Shown: positions 26,837 through 36,108 of the stretch, piece after piece
Numbering within the stretch: position 1 is the first letter of the stretch
Layout of the letters: every line of letters starts with the position of its first letter
NCBI RefSeq assembly: GCF_025938155.1
Contig: NZ_JAPCZG010000003.1
Coordinates: forward strand, 310,001-374,000
Length of the DNA: 64,000 bases
Direction of reading: 5' to 3'
DNA from: Novosphingobium sp. KCTC 2891
Lineage (GTDB): Bacteria; Pseudomonadota; Alphaproteobacteria; Sphingomonadales; Sphingomonadaceae
Made by a program: the position numbers and the translations under genes
Notes under the pieces: generated by a model
What the model was told of the DNA's origin: nothing
The model's input: only the letters and a program-made list of their open reading frames with translations
Databases searched by the model: none

Positions 26837-27613
26837 TCAGCGGGTCAGGTACCCGCCTTCGACTGCAAGGCTATGGCCGGTGACGTAGCTGGCCGCGTCC
26901 GAGCACAGCCATGCGCTGGCCTCGGCGACTTCCTCGGGCTTGCCGAAGCGGCCGAACAGGCTGAGCGCGGGGGCGAAATCGGCTTCGGTGAAGCCACTGG
27001 CGTCAAGCGCGCCGCGCAGCATCGGCGTGTCGATCGCGCCGGGCAGGACCGCATTCACGCGGATACCCTTGGAGGCATATTCAAGGCTGCCGGTCTTGGT
27101 CAGGCCGATCACGCCGTGCTTGGCCGCAACATAGGCCGCGTTGTTTGCCTGCGGCCGCTGCGAACTGACCGAGCCGATGTTGACGATCGAGCCGGGCGAG
27201 CCCTGCGCCAGCAACTGCCGGATCTCGTACTTCATGCAAAGCATGACCGAGCGCAGGTCGACGTTCAGCACCTTGTCGAACACCGCCATGTCGGCCTCGG
27301 CAATGGGCAGCACGTCGGGCGTGATCGCGGCATTGTTCACCGCGCAGTCGAAGCGGCCGAAGGTCGCCACGGTCTCGGCGAGGAGCGCCTCGACCTGGGC
27401 TTCGTCGGCCACGTTGGTGATGACCACGTGCGCCGTGCCGCCGGCTGCGCGGATGGCATCGGCGGTGGCGGCGGCGGTTTCCGCGTTGATGTCCGACACC
27501 ACGACCTTCGCGCCGCGCGCGGCGAGCAGGCGGGCGGTTGCCGCACCCATGCCCACGCCTGCGCCGGTGACGATGGCGACTTTGCCTTCAAGGCTGACGA
27601 GATTGGCATTCAT
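26837..27613 (-). CDS. SDR family oxidoreductase
   Basis: A 258-residue classical SDR starting at ATG 27613. Motifs are VTGAGVGMGAA, an aspartate in VSDINAET, NNAAI in place of the usual NNAG, NIGSVSSQ and YVAAK. It is the last gene of the long minus-strand operon headed by Rieske R3 (33688), and its start overlaps the cytochrome stop by four bases. The coupling to an exported flavoprotein/cytochrome pair suggests that it works on the same metabolite from the cytoplasmic side. Confidence 0.87.
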   Translation of the reverse strand: MNANLVSLEGKVAIVTGAGVGMGAATARLLAARGAKVVVSDINAETAAATADAIRAAGGTAHVVITNVADEAQVEALLAETVATFGRFDCAVNNAAITPDVLPIAEADMAVFDKVLNVDLRSVMLCMKYEIRQLLAQGSPGSIVNIGSVSSQRPQANNAAYVAAKHGVIGLTKTGSLEYASKGIRVNAVLPGAIDTPMLRGALDASGFTEADFAPALSLFGRFGKPEEVAEASAWLCSDAASYVTGHSLAVEGGYLTR

Positions 27614-28056
27614 GGCTTGGCCCCTTCCTTGATCCACTGTCGAACCAGCGCGATCTGTTCCTTGCTGAGCGGCGACCCGCCGAACGGCATTTGTGCACCG
27701 ATGCCGCCGTGGTCGGTGTGCGTGCCTTCCAGCTTCATCACCAGATAGCTGTTGTCGGGATCGCCGGGCGCAACGCGCTTCAGCCCCGGTACTTCCTGCG
27801 ACGGTTGATCGACGAGGAAGCCGATCGCCTGATCGGCGACCAGTGCCATGCCGCCGGCTTCGCTGCCGGTGAGATGACAGACCGCGCAGTTGCTTTCCAG
27901 CAGCGGCGCAATCTGGCCGGCAAAGAGCGAGGGCTGGGCCGGGGGCGCCGCTGCGGCCGCTGACGGAGCAGGGGCGGTCCCTTCGGCAGAGATCGCGGCG
28001 GTGGCCGAGCAGGCAGCGGCGAGTGCCGCTGCCCCCAGGATCAATGCATGCTTCAT
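27610..28056 (-). CDS. Exported monoheme c-type cytochrome
   Basis: A 148-residue protein. MKHALILGAAALAAACSAT is a signal sequence and might be a lipoprotein signal through the cysteine at 16. An Ala/Pro-rich linker runs to about residue 42. The heme site is CAVCH (C57, C60, H61), and M123 in GAQMPFGG is the likely axial ligand. The C-terminal helix KEQIALVRQWIKEGAK is typical. The ATG at 28056 is 11 bases past the flavoprotein stop, and an in-frame GTG at 28071 overlaps that stop. It probably takes electrons from the Tat-exported flavoprotein in the periplasm and passes them to the respiratory chain. Confidence 0.82.
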   Translation of the reverse strand: MKHALILGAAALAAACSATAAISAEGTAPAPSAAAAAPPAQPSLFAGQIAPLLESNCAVCHLTGSEAGGMALVADQAIGFLVDQPSQEVPGLKRVAPGDPDNSYLVMKLEGTHTDHGGIGAQMPFGGSPLSKEQIALVRQWIKEGAKP

Positions 28057-28067
28057 GGCGCGCGTGT

Positions 28068-29807
28068 TCACGCCTTGGCCGCGTTCTTGCCGGCGATGTA
28101 GCCGAAGGTCACAGCCGGCCCGATCGTAGCGCCGGCACCCAGGTATGCCTGCCCGGTCGGTGCCGCGATGCAGTTGCCTGCCGCGTAGAGGCCGGGGATA
28201 GGCTGGCCGTCGGCGCTCAGAACTTGCGCGTTGGCGTTGATCTGCGGGCCACCGGCGGTGTCGAGCGTGCCGGGCGCAAGGATGATCGCATAATACGGAC
28301 CCTTCGGCGCGAACGGATGCATCGTGTTGTTCGGATAGGGGTTTGCCGGCTGCGTGGTACCCGCGCGCCGCGCCGAGAACAGCAGGTGCCACTGGCGGTC
28401 GTACAGGTAGTTGCCGCGGCCGAACTCGGGATCGACGCCCTTCTTGGCATAGCCGTTGAAGTTGGTGATCGCCTGCTTGGTGTTCGCGGCGAATTCAGGC
28501 GCGAGGCGGACGCCGCCGGTGCGGTTCTGCCACTGGGCCAGCTGCGCGTCGATCTTGGTGAATACCTCGTCCCAGCTCGCGCCTTCGATCAGGTGCGGCT
28601 GCTCCGCCTTCTTCACGGGGAAGGGGAAGGCGCCGCCGAACGCGTCGATCGAGCGCTCGTCGAACAGCATGAACATCAGGTGGTTCGGGTATTCCTCATG
28701 CGCGGGATCGTACCAGAAGTGCGCCTGCGTTCGGTCGTTGTAGTCACGCTTCTCGTTGACCACGCGCTTGCCGTACTTGTTGACGAGGATCATCGAATCG
28801 CCCGGCAGCACGAATGCGCCGAGGCCGATGGCGCGGGTCTGCAACGCCTCGCCAAGAACGACCTGCGTGCGCCAGCCAAGGCCGAGGTTGCCCATCTTGG
28901 CGCCGGCTTCCTGCGCGATCTGGAGGAAGTCGCCGGTCGAACCGGGCAACGAGCACGAGCCATAGACGGCGGGCTGGTGGACGTCGCACAGCTCGACGTT
29001 GTGCGAATAGCCGCCGGTGCCGAACACGACGCCCTTGTTGGCCTTGATGCGCAGGGTCTTGTCGCCCTGCAGCGCCTCGACGCCGATCACGCGGCCGGAC
29101 GCATCCTTGATCACCTTCTTGACGCGCGTGCGGGTCAGGATGGGCACGTTCTTCGCCTTGAGGTAGGCGTGGAGCTGGGCGGCGAGGCTGCCGCCGCCCT
29201 GGGTCGAACCCGAACCCACCGCCGGTTCCAGTGCGCGGCCGGTCGGCACCTTGTTCTCGGGCAGGTGGTCGGCATAGTCGGGCGCCGGCTGGTCCACCTG
29301 GAACAGGCGGAACTGCTTGAACTGGACCGCATTCAGTTCGCGCAGATGGTCGACCGCGGCCGAGCCGTTGTCATAGAACGCTTCAACCACGCGGTAGCGA
29401 TTCTCGTCCAGGCCGAGCGTCGGGCTGTCGGGGTTGTACTGGCGCGGATACCCGTAGCGGACGACGTAGCGGAGGGCGTCCTCCTTCTTGTCGACGATGC
29501 CCTGCTCGCGCAGGATGAAGTGGTTGAAGATCCACGTCACGCCGCCCGACTTTGCGGTGGTGCCACCAAGGATCGGCATCTTTTCGAGCATCATGACCTT
29601 GGCGCCTTCGGCCAGGGCGGTCACGGCGGCGGAACCCGCCGCCGCGCCGCTGCCCACGCACAGGACGTCGCATTCCTGATCCCAGCCCGTCGGGGTGGCC
29701 TCGGCAGCCTGCGCGGCCGTGGCGATCCCGCCGGTGGCCGCGGCTGCCGCCGCCATGCCCGCGCCAGCCAGCATCTGGCGGCGGTCAATTCCCGTTTTCC
29801 TGGTCAT
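28068..29807 (-). CDS. Tat-exported FAD-dependent dehydrogenase (fumarate reductase / KstD-like)
   Basis: A 579-residue flavoprotein. It starts with a twin-arginine signal (DRRQMLAGAG, R9-R10) and a hydrophobic Ala-rich core to about residue 35. FAD binding is at GSGAAAG (52-58), then LEKMPILGGTTAKSGG. A C-terminal GLYAAGNC and GQAYLGAGATIGPA complete the FAD domain. The family holds fumarate reductases, flavocytochromes and 3-ketosteroid delta-1-dehydrogenases, which are normally cytoplasmic. Export plus a c-type cytochrome gene 11 bases downstream implies a periplasmic dehydrogenase that feeds electrons to the cytochrome. Substrate unknown; a ring ketone is possible. Confidence 0.88.
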   Translation of the reverse strand: MTRKTGIDRRQMLAGAGMAAAAAATGGIATAAQAAEATPTGWDQECDVLCVGSGAAAGSAAVTALAEGAKVMMLEKMPILGGTTAKSGGVTWIFNHFILREQGIVDKKEDALRYVVRYGYPRQYNPDSPTLGLDENRYRVVEAFYDNGSAAVDHLRELNAVQFKQFRLFQVDQPAPDYADHLPENKVPTGRALEPAVGSGSTQGGGSLAAQLHAYLKAKNVPILTRTRVKKVIKDASGRVIGVEALQGDKTLRIKANKGVVFGTGGYSHNVELCDVHQPAVYGSCSLPGSTGDFLQIAQEAGAKMGNLGLGWRTQVVLGEALQTRAIGLGAFVLPGDSMILVNKYGKRVVNEKRDYNDRTQAHFWYDPAHEEYPNHLMFMLFDERSIDAFGGAFPFPVKKAEQPHLIEGASWDEVFTKIDAQLAQWQNRTGGVRLAPEFAANTKQAITNFNGYAKKGVDPEFGRGNYLYDRQWHLLFSARRAGTTQPANPYPNNTMHPFAPKGPYYAIILAPGTLDTAGGPQINANAQVLSADGQPIPGLYAAGNCIAAPTGQAYLGAGATIGPAVTFGYIAGKNAAKA

Positions 29808-29845
29808 CGAATGCGTCTCCCGTCCTGTTTGCGGTCGAGGGGGGC

Positions 29846-31192
29846 TTAGCGCCGCCCCTCGATGTAGTCGTTGATCACTTCATGGAAGCGGCGGATGCGC
29901 GTTTCCTGCTCCGCCAGATAGGCGTCGTCGTGGCCCAGCGAGTGCAGGCCCTGCTGCTGCGTCACCGCTACTTCGAGATCCTGCGTCAGGAAGTCGCCCT
30001 GCTTGATCTCGGCCTGATAGGCGGAGAAATCGCCGGTCTGCTGGGTCGTTTCCGCATAAGGGCGCATCCCGTAGAGCGTGGCGACTTCATCGCGGCCCTC
30101 GATCACGGGCACGATGTACCAGTAGTCGAAGGTCGACCAGTTCGGGTCTTCCACGTCCGGCTCGGTGCGGAACACGTGGAGGCCTTCCGGCGTGCCCGTC
30201 ATCGTCAGGTTGGGGAAGCCGGTATGGTGGAACTGGTCGGTCAGTTCGTCGTCGCTGAGCGTCTCGAAATAAGTGTAGCCGCGCTGCGGCCCCAGCTTGC
30301 GGCGCGCCTGCTGCAGCGCGATGCGGGCATCCTGCGCCCGGCCTTCGAAGTCGGCCGGATCGAGATCCCATTCCTTCAGCACGTCGGCCCACAGTTCCAT
30401 GACCTGGTTCGAGGTCGGCCAGCGGCTGGAGGGCTGCAGCTTTTCGATCATGCGGTTGTGCCCGGTGGGGTACATCTCGAAGATCGTGGTCGAATAGTGA
30501 TCGTCGATCATCGGCTGGAACTGCGGATGCACCGACGGGATGTGGTAGCTCTCGTTGAAATTGTCCGAGGCGAACTTCCAGTTGGTGTTCACGCGCAGCG
30601 TGCGCCACACGACCCGCTTCCAGTTGGACAGGTCACGGTTCTTGAGCAGCGTGGGCAGCGGATCGAGGTATTCGAGCAGCGGCACGGCGTTGGGGTCGAA
30701 GCTGTAGAAGATGAACCCGCCCCAGGTCTCGCACGGCACTTCCTTCATGCGCAGCTTGGCGCACGGCGAACCCTGCGGGAAATCTTCCTCGTCCTGCACC
30801 CAGTCGAGCGCGCCGTCGATGTTCCACTTCCAGCCGTGGTAGGGGCACGTGAAGTGGTCGGTGACGCCGCCTTCGGCGACCGCGACAAGGCGATTGCCAC
30901 GGTGACGGCAGACGTTGTGGAACGCGCGGATGCCGCCGTTCTTCTGCTTCACCATGATCACCGACTGGCGCATGAAGTTGTGGGTGATGAAATCGCCCGG
31001 TTCTTCGAGTTGCGCCACCCGGCCGCCGACATGCCAGATGCGCTTCCACATCTTTTCCCATTCCTTGTCGGCGAACTCCTTCGACCAGTAGCGGTCGCCG
31101 GTGATCGCGTCGCCGCGGGCCTTGGGGAACTGCGCGTCGGGATGGGTCGGATAGGTCGCGGTCGGATTGGGGACTTCGAGATAGGTAGCCAC
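29846..31192 (-). CDS. Rieske non-heme iron oxygenase alpha subunit R2
   Basis: A 448-residue alpha subunit. Rieske ligands are C95, H97, C116 and H119, and the iron site has E214, H217 and H222 (NESYHIPSVHP). It groups with R3 and R4, which share the GDxITxDRY start and the RGNRL/RGMRM and NFxESYH motifs. I prefer GTG 31192, with GGAGA about 7 bases upstream; ATG 31219 would add nine residues. The gap of 105 bases before it, after a SnoaL-like gene, could hold an internal promoter. It is downstream of R3 in one transcription unit and upstream of the exported flavoprotein. Confidence 0.92.
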   Translation of the reverse strand: MATYLEVPNPTATYPTHPDAQFPKARGDAITGDRYWSKEFADKEWEKMWKRIWHVGGRVAQLEEPGDFITHNFMRQSVIMVKQKNGGIRAFHNVCRHRGNRLVAVAEGGVTDHFTCPYHGWKWNIDGALDWVQDEEDFPQGSPCAKLRMKEVPCETWGGFIFYSFDPNAVPLLEYLDPLPTLLKNRDLSNWKRVVWRTLRVNTNWKFASDNFNESYHIPSVHPQFQPMIDDHYSTTIFEMYPTGHNRMIEKLQPSSRWPTSNQVMELWADVLKEWDLDPADFEGRAQDARIALQQARRKLGPQRGYTYFETLSDDELTDQFHHTGFPNLTMTGTPEGLHVFRTEPDVEDPNWSTFDYWYIVPVIEGRDEVATLYGMRPYAETTQQTGDFSAYQAEIKQGDFLTQDLEVAVTQQQGLHSLGHDDAYLAEQETRIRRFHEVINDYIEGRR

Positions 31193-31297
31193 TGGCTGCT
31201 CTCCGAGATGACCGCCCATCTCCCCATCCGGTGCGGTCGTTGACGATCGATTTTTTTGTTTTCGCGTTACTCGGTCGAAATTCTTGAGCGGCTCGCC

Positions 31298-31735
31298 TTA
31301 CTTGGCGTTGTCCAGCGTCCCGCTCAGCGGCAGGAGGAAATCCATGGTGTAGCGCGTAGCCTTCCAGCCGGCGGCAGTGCGGCGCACGTCGAAATAGTAG
31401 CGGCCGTTGACGGTGACGCCGCGGCCATCCTTGCCGACGCCCATGCCGATCACATAGGCCCGCATCGAGGCGGTATCGCCGTCATAGGCGGTCACGGCGA
31501 AGTTCGTGAGGTAGTGCGCGTGGTGCGCCATGTTCTCGAACACGTTGGTGAAGAAGGCGCGAATGCCGGCATGGCCCACCTGCGGCGTGAGTCCGATGCC
31601 CGAAAGGTCGAACACGGCGTCTTCGGTGAACACGTCGCAGATCGCGTCGATGTCGCCCATGGAATCGCAGCCGGCGGCGTAGGCGACCAGCAGGTCCTGG
31701 ATGGCAAGGCGGTCTTCGATCGGGCACTGGGTCAT
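31298..31735 (-). CDS. SnoaL-like / NTF2-fold protein
   Basis: A 145-residue NTF2-superfamily protein starting at ATG 31735 with AGAGG upstream. It begins CPIEDRLAIQDLLVAYA and has the cone-forming strands VNGRYYFDVRRTAAGW. Related genes are at 36806 and 58442. The fold serves ketosteroid isomerases, polyketide cyclases, dehydratases and, in aromatic dioxygenases, the beta subunit. It lies between Rieske R3 and R2 in one operon. Either a small isomerase/dehydratase or a beta-like partner fits. Confidence 0.8.
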   Translation of the reverse strand: MTQCPIEDRLAIQDLLVAYAAGCDSMGDIDAICDVFTEDAVFDLSGIGLTPQVGHAGIRAFFTNVFENMAHHAHYLTNFAVTAYDGDTASMRAYVIGMGVGKDGRGVTVNGRYYFDVRRTAAGWKATRYTMDFLLPLSGTLDNAK

Positions 31736-31791
31736 GTGGGAGCCTCTCGTCGCCTCCGCTCGCTTGGCGGTTGGCGGCATGGTGGTGTGGT

Positions 31792-32361
31792 CTAGTCGGG
31801 AAACCCGGGGCGGATCGGGTCGGTCACGCCGTCCCAATCTGCAGCGGCTTCGGCCACGCGGGTGAAGAACGCCGTCTGTCCTTCGTCCTGCTCGACGATC
31901 TCGATCATGCAGCCAAGCGCGGGCGAGGTATCGACATAGCAGAAGCGCATGGCGCCGAAGACGCCGTCGACCGCGCTGATGAAGCCCTGGTCGATGTAGC
32001 GCTGGCGGGTGGCGTCGTAGTCCGGCGTGTAGATGCAGAAGTGGTGAAAGCCCTGCTGCCCCTTGGCGATCAGGTCGCGGTAGGCGGAGGGGTTGTCACA
32101 GTGCTGCTGGATCAGCTCGATCTGGACCCCGCCCGACTGCGCCAGCGCGACCGAGAAGTCGAGGCCCGCGCCCTTCTCGCCGCGGTAGTCGAACTCGGCG
32201 AGCTGGATGTGCGGCACGATGAAGAACGGCCCGATGCCGGTCGTCTGCGTCCAGGCCCGTGCGGCCGCTTCCAGGTCTTCGACCAGGAAGGCGGCCTGCA
32301 TCAGGTGCGGCCCCGGTTGCCCGGGGATCACGGCGCTGGTGATCGGCGCGGTGCCGCTCAT
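31792..32361 (-). CDS. VOC family protein
   Basis: A 189-residue double-module VOC protein starting at ATG 32361, four bases past the R3 stop. The first module reads MQAAFLVEDLEAA and lacks the usual metal histidine. The second has FHHFCIYTPD, with the histidine, and CMIEIVEQ, with the glutamate. TGIGPFFIVPH links it to the proteins at 9869 and 59353. Function unknown; members of the fold open epoxides, isomerise, epimerise or cleave rings. It is too short for a typical extradiol dioxygenase. Confidence 0.8.
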   Translation of the reverse strand: MSGTAPITSAVIPGQPGPHLMQAAFLVEDLEAAARAWTQTTGIGPFFIVPHIQLAEFDYRGEKGAGLDFSVALAQSGGVQIELIQQHCDNPSAYRDLIAKGQQGFHHFCIYTPDYDATRQRYIDQGFISAVDGVFGAMRFCYVDTSPALGCMIEIVEQDEGQTAFFTRVAEAAADWDGVTDPIRPGFPD

Positions 32362-32365
32362 CGGA

Positions 32366-33688
32366 TCAGCCCTGGCCCTTGACGTAGTCGTTGAGCAGTT
32401 CGTGGAACCGCTGGACGCGCTTTTCCTGGCCGGGCAGCAGGCAGCCCTTGAAGCCGCGCGAATTGAGGCCCTGCTGCTGCGTGGTGCCGATCGAGAGATC
32501 CTGGTCGGCGACGTAGCCAACCGAGACGCCGTCACCATAGACGCTGTGACGGTGCGCGGCATCGTGCTTGAGCGGCAGGAGGCCGATCGGCGTTTCGACG
32601 TCGGTCATGCCTTCCACCGGCGGATAGAGGCACCAGTGCTGGAATACGCACTTTTCCGGATCGGTCGGGTGCGGCTCGGTGCGCAGGATCTGGCACTGTT
32701 CGGGCGACATCGTGATCGTCAGGTTGGGGAACAGCGTGCAGTGGAAATAATCGACCAGCTGCTGGTCGGTCATGCTGTCGTAGTTCTTGTAGCCGCGTTC
32801 CTTGCCGTACTTGCGCTTGGCGTCGATCACCGCCTGGCGGATGTCACCGGCATGGCCGTTGTAGTCGTCCGGGTTGATGCCCCAGGCACCCGCGATCGCG
32901 TCGAGCGGCGCGGGAACCTGGCCGGCGTCGAACGGCTGGCGCGTGGTCGGCTGGTGGCCCTTCATCCACATCGAGTTGTGGCCCGAGGGATACATCTCGA
33001 ACAGGGTGTCGGGCAGGCCGTCGTTGATGAAGGTCGACAGCTCCGGATGGATCGTCGGCAGGTGGTAGCTCTCGTTGAAGTTATCGCGGATGATCTTCCA
33101 GTTGAACTCGCAGTCCGCCGACAGGTTCAGCACACGCACCCAGTTCTCGAGACCGTAACCGGCGAGGCGCTCGGGGAACGGCGAAAGCCATTCGATCAGC
33201 GGGGCGACATCGTCGTCCATGCACCAGAACACGAAGGGGCCCCAGGTTTCGCAGCGCAGCTCCGAAAGCTTGACCTTGCCGCACGGGTTGCCGCCCGCGA
33301 AATCGTCGGGGTCCTGCACATGGACCAGCGTGCCGTCGGGGTCGAACTGCCAGCCATGATAGCCGCAGGTGATGCGCGGGGTCGAACCCGCGTCGCCAAG
33401 GACGAGGCGGTTACCGCGGTGGGGGCAGGTGTTGTAGAACGCCTTCACCGAACCGTCGGCCTGGCGGATCATCACGACCGAATCCTTGCCGAAGTTGTGG
33501 CGGATGAAGTCACCTTCTTCCTCCAGCTCGGCCAGTACGCCGCCCAGATGCCAGACCTTGGGCCAGAGATTCTTGTTCTCCAGGTCCATCCATTCCTTGG
33601 AAATGTAGCGATCGGCGGTGATCGTGTCGCCACGCACCGGCGGATCGAATTCCTTGGAATAGCGCGACATCGGCTGTTCGACGGTCAT
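32366..33688 (-). CDS. Rieske non-heme iron oxygenase alpha subunit R3
   Basis: A 440-residue alpha subunit. Rieske ligands are C88, H90, C108 and H111; the iron site has E206, H209 and H214 (NESYHLPTIHPEL). It is the first gene of an operon that runs through VOC, SnoaL-like, R2, exported flavoprotein, cytochrome and SDR genes to 26837. The ATG at 33688 faces a divergent TetR gene across a 268-base gap, so the regulator probably controls this operon. Substrate unknown; subfamily shared with R2 and R4. Confidence 0.93.
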   Translation of the reverse strand: MTVEQPMSRYSKEFDPPVRGDTITADRYISKEWMDLENKNLWPKVWHLGGVLAELEEEGDFIRHNFGKDSVVMIRQADGSVKAFYNTCPHRGNRLVLGDAGSTPRITCGYHGWQFDPDGTLVHVQDPDDFAGGNPCGKVKLSELRCETWGPFVFWCMDDDVAPLIEWLSPFPERLAGYGLENWVRVLNLSADCEFNWKIIRDNFNESYHLPTIHPELSTFINDGLPDTLFEMYPSGHNSMWMKGHQPTTRQPFDAGQVPAPLDAIAGAWGINPDDYNGHAGDIRQAVIDAKRKYGKERGYKNYDSMTDQQLVDYFHCTLFPNLTITMSPEQCQILRTEPHPTDPEKCVFQHWCLYPPVEGMTDVETPIGLLPLKHDAAHRHSVYGDGVSVGYVADQDLSIGTTQQQGLNSRGFKGCLLPGQEKRVQRFHELLNDYVKGQG

Positions 33689-33956
33689 GAGTCCAATTCC
33701 TCTCCAGCTACCCGATTCTCAAACCCGGAAGCGCCGGCATACCGCCGGACGCATTGTCCCACGGCACTATTTCCCGGCGCCCCGGCCTTCGCCACTCGCC
33801 AATCTCGCAGGTTGCGTTTCAGGGGGCGCTGGTCAAAACAGGCAGTTATGCCGGTTTCTTCGCCGGTTTGCCTTCCGGGCGAAACTGAAATTTTGGATAG
33901 TGTACGGCGTCGCCGTCGCAGTTTTCCGGGCTTCCGGTCCGGTAAGGGGGTGTTTG

Positions 33957-34622
33957 GTGAGCGGACCCACGATGCAGCAGAGAATGCTCGAAGCGATGCT
34001 CCCGGCCGATCTGGCCGAGCGCCCCGTGCGTTGGCAGCAGCAGAAAAGTGCGCGCACCCGCCAGCGCCTTGTCGAGTCGGCGATCGACTGTCTGGTCGAG
34101 GGGGGCTTTACCGGACTGACCACCCAGCAGGCGGCAGAGCGCTCCGGCGTTTCACGCGGGGCGATGCACCACCACTTCGCCACGCGGATGGATCTGGCCG
34201 CGGCCGTGGTCGATCATGTGTTCTATCGCCGGATGGAACTGTTCCTCGATGACTACCTTGGCACGGTGGTCGGAGCCAACGATGGCGATCTGCTCGAGTT
34301 CGGCACCGCTGCCCACTGGCGGAGTGTCCAGACCCGCGAATATGCCGCCTATGTCGAACTGGCGGTGGCGGCGCGTACCGACGCCGAACTCAACCGCGTG
34401 TTCGAACCCGCCGCGCGCCGTTATGACGAGGTGTGGATCACCGAGATGATCGAATCCTTCCCGCAGTGGCAATCGCGGTGGGACAAGATGAAACTGGTCA
34501 ACGATCTCGTGATCGCCACGCACATGGGCCTGCTCCTGAACCGGCAGGTGATGGGCGAGGATCGCATCGCGCAGGTGGGCAAGCTGCTGACACGTGTGGT
34601 CGGTATGCTCTACGAGGAATGA
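33957..34622 (+). CDS. TetR family transcriptional regulator
   Basis: A 221-residue TetR regulator. The DNA-binding domain occupies about residues 25-75: RTRQRLVESAIDCLVEGGFTGLTTQQAAERSGVS followed by GAMHHHFATRMDL. A helical ligand-binding domain of ordinary length follows. GTG at 33957 has AAGGGGG six bases upstream; ATG 33972 is the alternative. It lies between the R3 operon (divergent) and the R4 operon (co-directional, 142 bases on), both oxygenase units, so it is the natural candidate for their control. It is the only TetR gene in the window. Confidence 0.9.
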   Translation: MSGPTMQQRMLEAMLPADLAERPVRWQQQKSARTRQRLVESAIDCLVEGGFTGLTTQQAAERSGVSRGAMHHHFATRMDLAAAVVDHVFYRRMELFLDDYLGTVVGANDGDLLEFGTAAHWRSVQTREYAAYVELAVAARTDAELNRVFEPAARRYDEVWITEMIESFPQWQSRWDKMKLVNDLVIATHMGLLLNRQVMGEDRIAQVGKLLTRVVGMLYEE

Positions 34623-34673
34623 TTGCGCGGGCCAGATAGGCGGGCTGGAAAACAGGCCAACCGGATTGTAATC

Positions 34674-34742
34674 TCTCCAATGTGTCAGTGTATCCATCCC
34701 GGATTCGCGGCGATGGTGACATATTCGGTGCATTCTCCAATG
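34674..34742. promoter_or_regulatory. Direct repeats TCTCCAATG spaced 60 bases upstream of R4
   Basis: The 9-mer TCTCCAATG is present at 34674-34682 and 34734-34742 in the gap between the TetR gene and R4. The second copy ends 22 bases before the R4 start. They may be binding sites of the neighbouring TetR protein or chance; I see no palindrome in them. Confidence 0.3.
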
Positions 34743-34764
34743 AGATGCGCAGGGGAGAGAAGGC

Positions 34765-36105
34765 ATGAACCAGACGACGGCCAAGCTGCCGCCGCTTGAT
34801 GGTCGCGATTCCGCGAACCTGCGCGGCGATGCCATTACCGGCGATCGTTATTATTCGCCCGAGTTCGCGAAAAAGGAGTGGGACCACCTGTGGACCCGCA
34901 TCTGGCACGTGGCCGGACGCACCGCGGAAATCCCTGATGCGGGTGATTTCCTCGTCCACACCTTCATGAAGGAATCGGTGATCTGCATCCGCCAGGATGA
35001 CGGCTCGATCCGCGCCTTCTACAATTCGTGCCGCCACCGCGGGATGCGGATGGTGAACGAAAGCTCGTCGCTGGAAGCGATCACCTGCCCTTATCACGGC
35101 TGGAAGTGGGGCAAGGACGGCGTCCTTCAGTTCGCGCAGGACAGCCATGATTTCCCGCAGGGCGATCCGTGCGGCAAGCTCAGCCTGCGCGAGCTGCGCT
35201 GCGATACCTGGGGCGGCTTCGTCTGGTATTCGATGGACCCCAACGGCCCGTCGCTGATGGACTACCTCGAGCCGATGCCCGAGGTGTTCAAGAACTATCC
35301 CATGGACACTGCCGTGCGCGTGGCGTGGTACCGTATCGCGCTGAACGCCAACTGGAAGTTCGTCACGGACAACTTCTCGGAAAGCTACCACACCCGCACC
35401 GCGCACCCGCAGGTTCCGCCGTGGATCGACCAGGACGTCGACACCGCGCGTCACGAGATGTGGCCCAAGGGCCATGGCCGCACGGTGCAGCCGATGCGCC
35501 CCTCGCTCAGCGACCGGTTGCCTGACGGCGTGCCGCATCCCTTCGAATTCATCCTGCGCCAGTGGGACATCGATCCAGCCAGGTATGCCAGCTACGAAGA
35601 GATGGCGATGCAGGGCTGGCTCGATCTGAAGGCGGCCAAGCGTCGGCTGTGGAAGGAACGCGGCTACGTCCACTACGAGCACATGGACGACGAGGAGATC
35701 ACCGACAGCCCGCACACGGTGATGTTCCCCAACGTCACCATCAGCTTCCTGCCGGACAACCTGATCTTCTTCCGCAGCGAACCGCACCCGGACGATCCGG
35801 AGAAGTGCTACTTCGACCTGTGGTGCATGGCTTTTCCGGTGGAAGGGCAGGACACGGTCGAATCGATCATGGCCGGGCCGAAGCCCCTGCGCGAGGTAGA
35901 GACCTGCGAACACCGCGATTTCGACGGTGGGCGCGGTATCCCCGAACTTGCCGGGCAGATCGTCTACCAGGACATGGAACTCGCCGAGGGAATGCAGGCT
36001 GGTATGCATTCCAGGGGCTATGAAGATGCCTACCTGCCGGCGCAGGAAACACGTGTGCGCTTCTTCCACGAAGTGCTCAACGATTGGCTCGAAGGGAGAA
36101 GGTAA
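34765..36105 (+). CDS. Rieske non-heme iron oxygenase alpha subunit R4
   Basis: A 446-residue alpha subunit. Rieske ligands are C89, H91, C108 and H111; the iron ligands are E206, H209 and H214 (SESYHTRTAHPQ). It has GGGGAGAG before the ATG at 34765. It clusters with R2 and R3. It heads a three-gene operon with an SDR (gap 3 bases) and a SnoaL-like gene (gap 13 bases), a complete small module of oxygenase, dehydrogenase and NTF2-fold protein. No reductase or ferredoxin is adjacent. Confidence 0.93.
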   Translation: MNQTTAKLPPLDGRDSANLRGDAITGDRYYSPEFAKKEWDHLWTRIWHVAGRTAEIPDAGDFLVHTFMKESVICIRQDDGSIRAFYNSCRHRGMRMVNESSSLEAITCPYHGWKWGKDGVLQFAQDSHDFPQGDPCGKLSLRELRCDTWGGFVWYSMDPNGPSLMDYLEPMPEVFKNYPMDTAVRVAWYRIALNANWKFVTDNFSESYHTRTAHPQVPPWIDQDVDTARHEMWPKGHGRTVQPMRPSLSDRLPDGVPHPFEFILRQWDIDPARYASYEEMAMQGWLDLKAAKRRLWKERGYVHYEHMDDEEITDSPHTVMFPNVTISFLPDNLIFFRSEPHPDDPEKCYFDLWCMAFPVEGQDTVESIMAGPKPLREVETCEHRDFDGGRGIPELAGQIVYQDMELAEGMQAGMHSRGYEDAYLPAQETRVRFFHEVLNDWLEGRR

Positions 36106-36108
36106 GTC

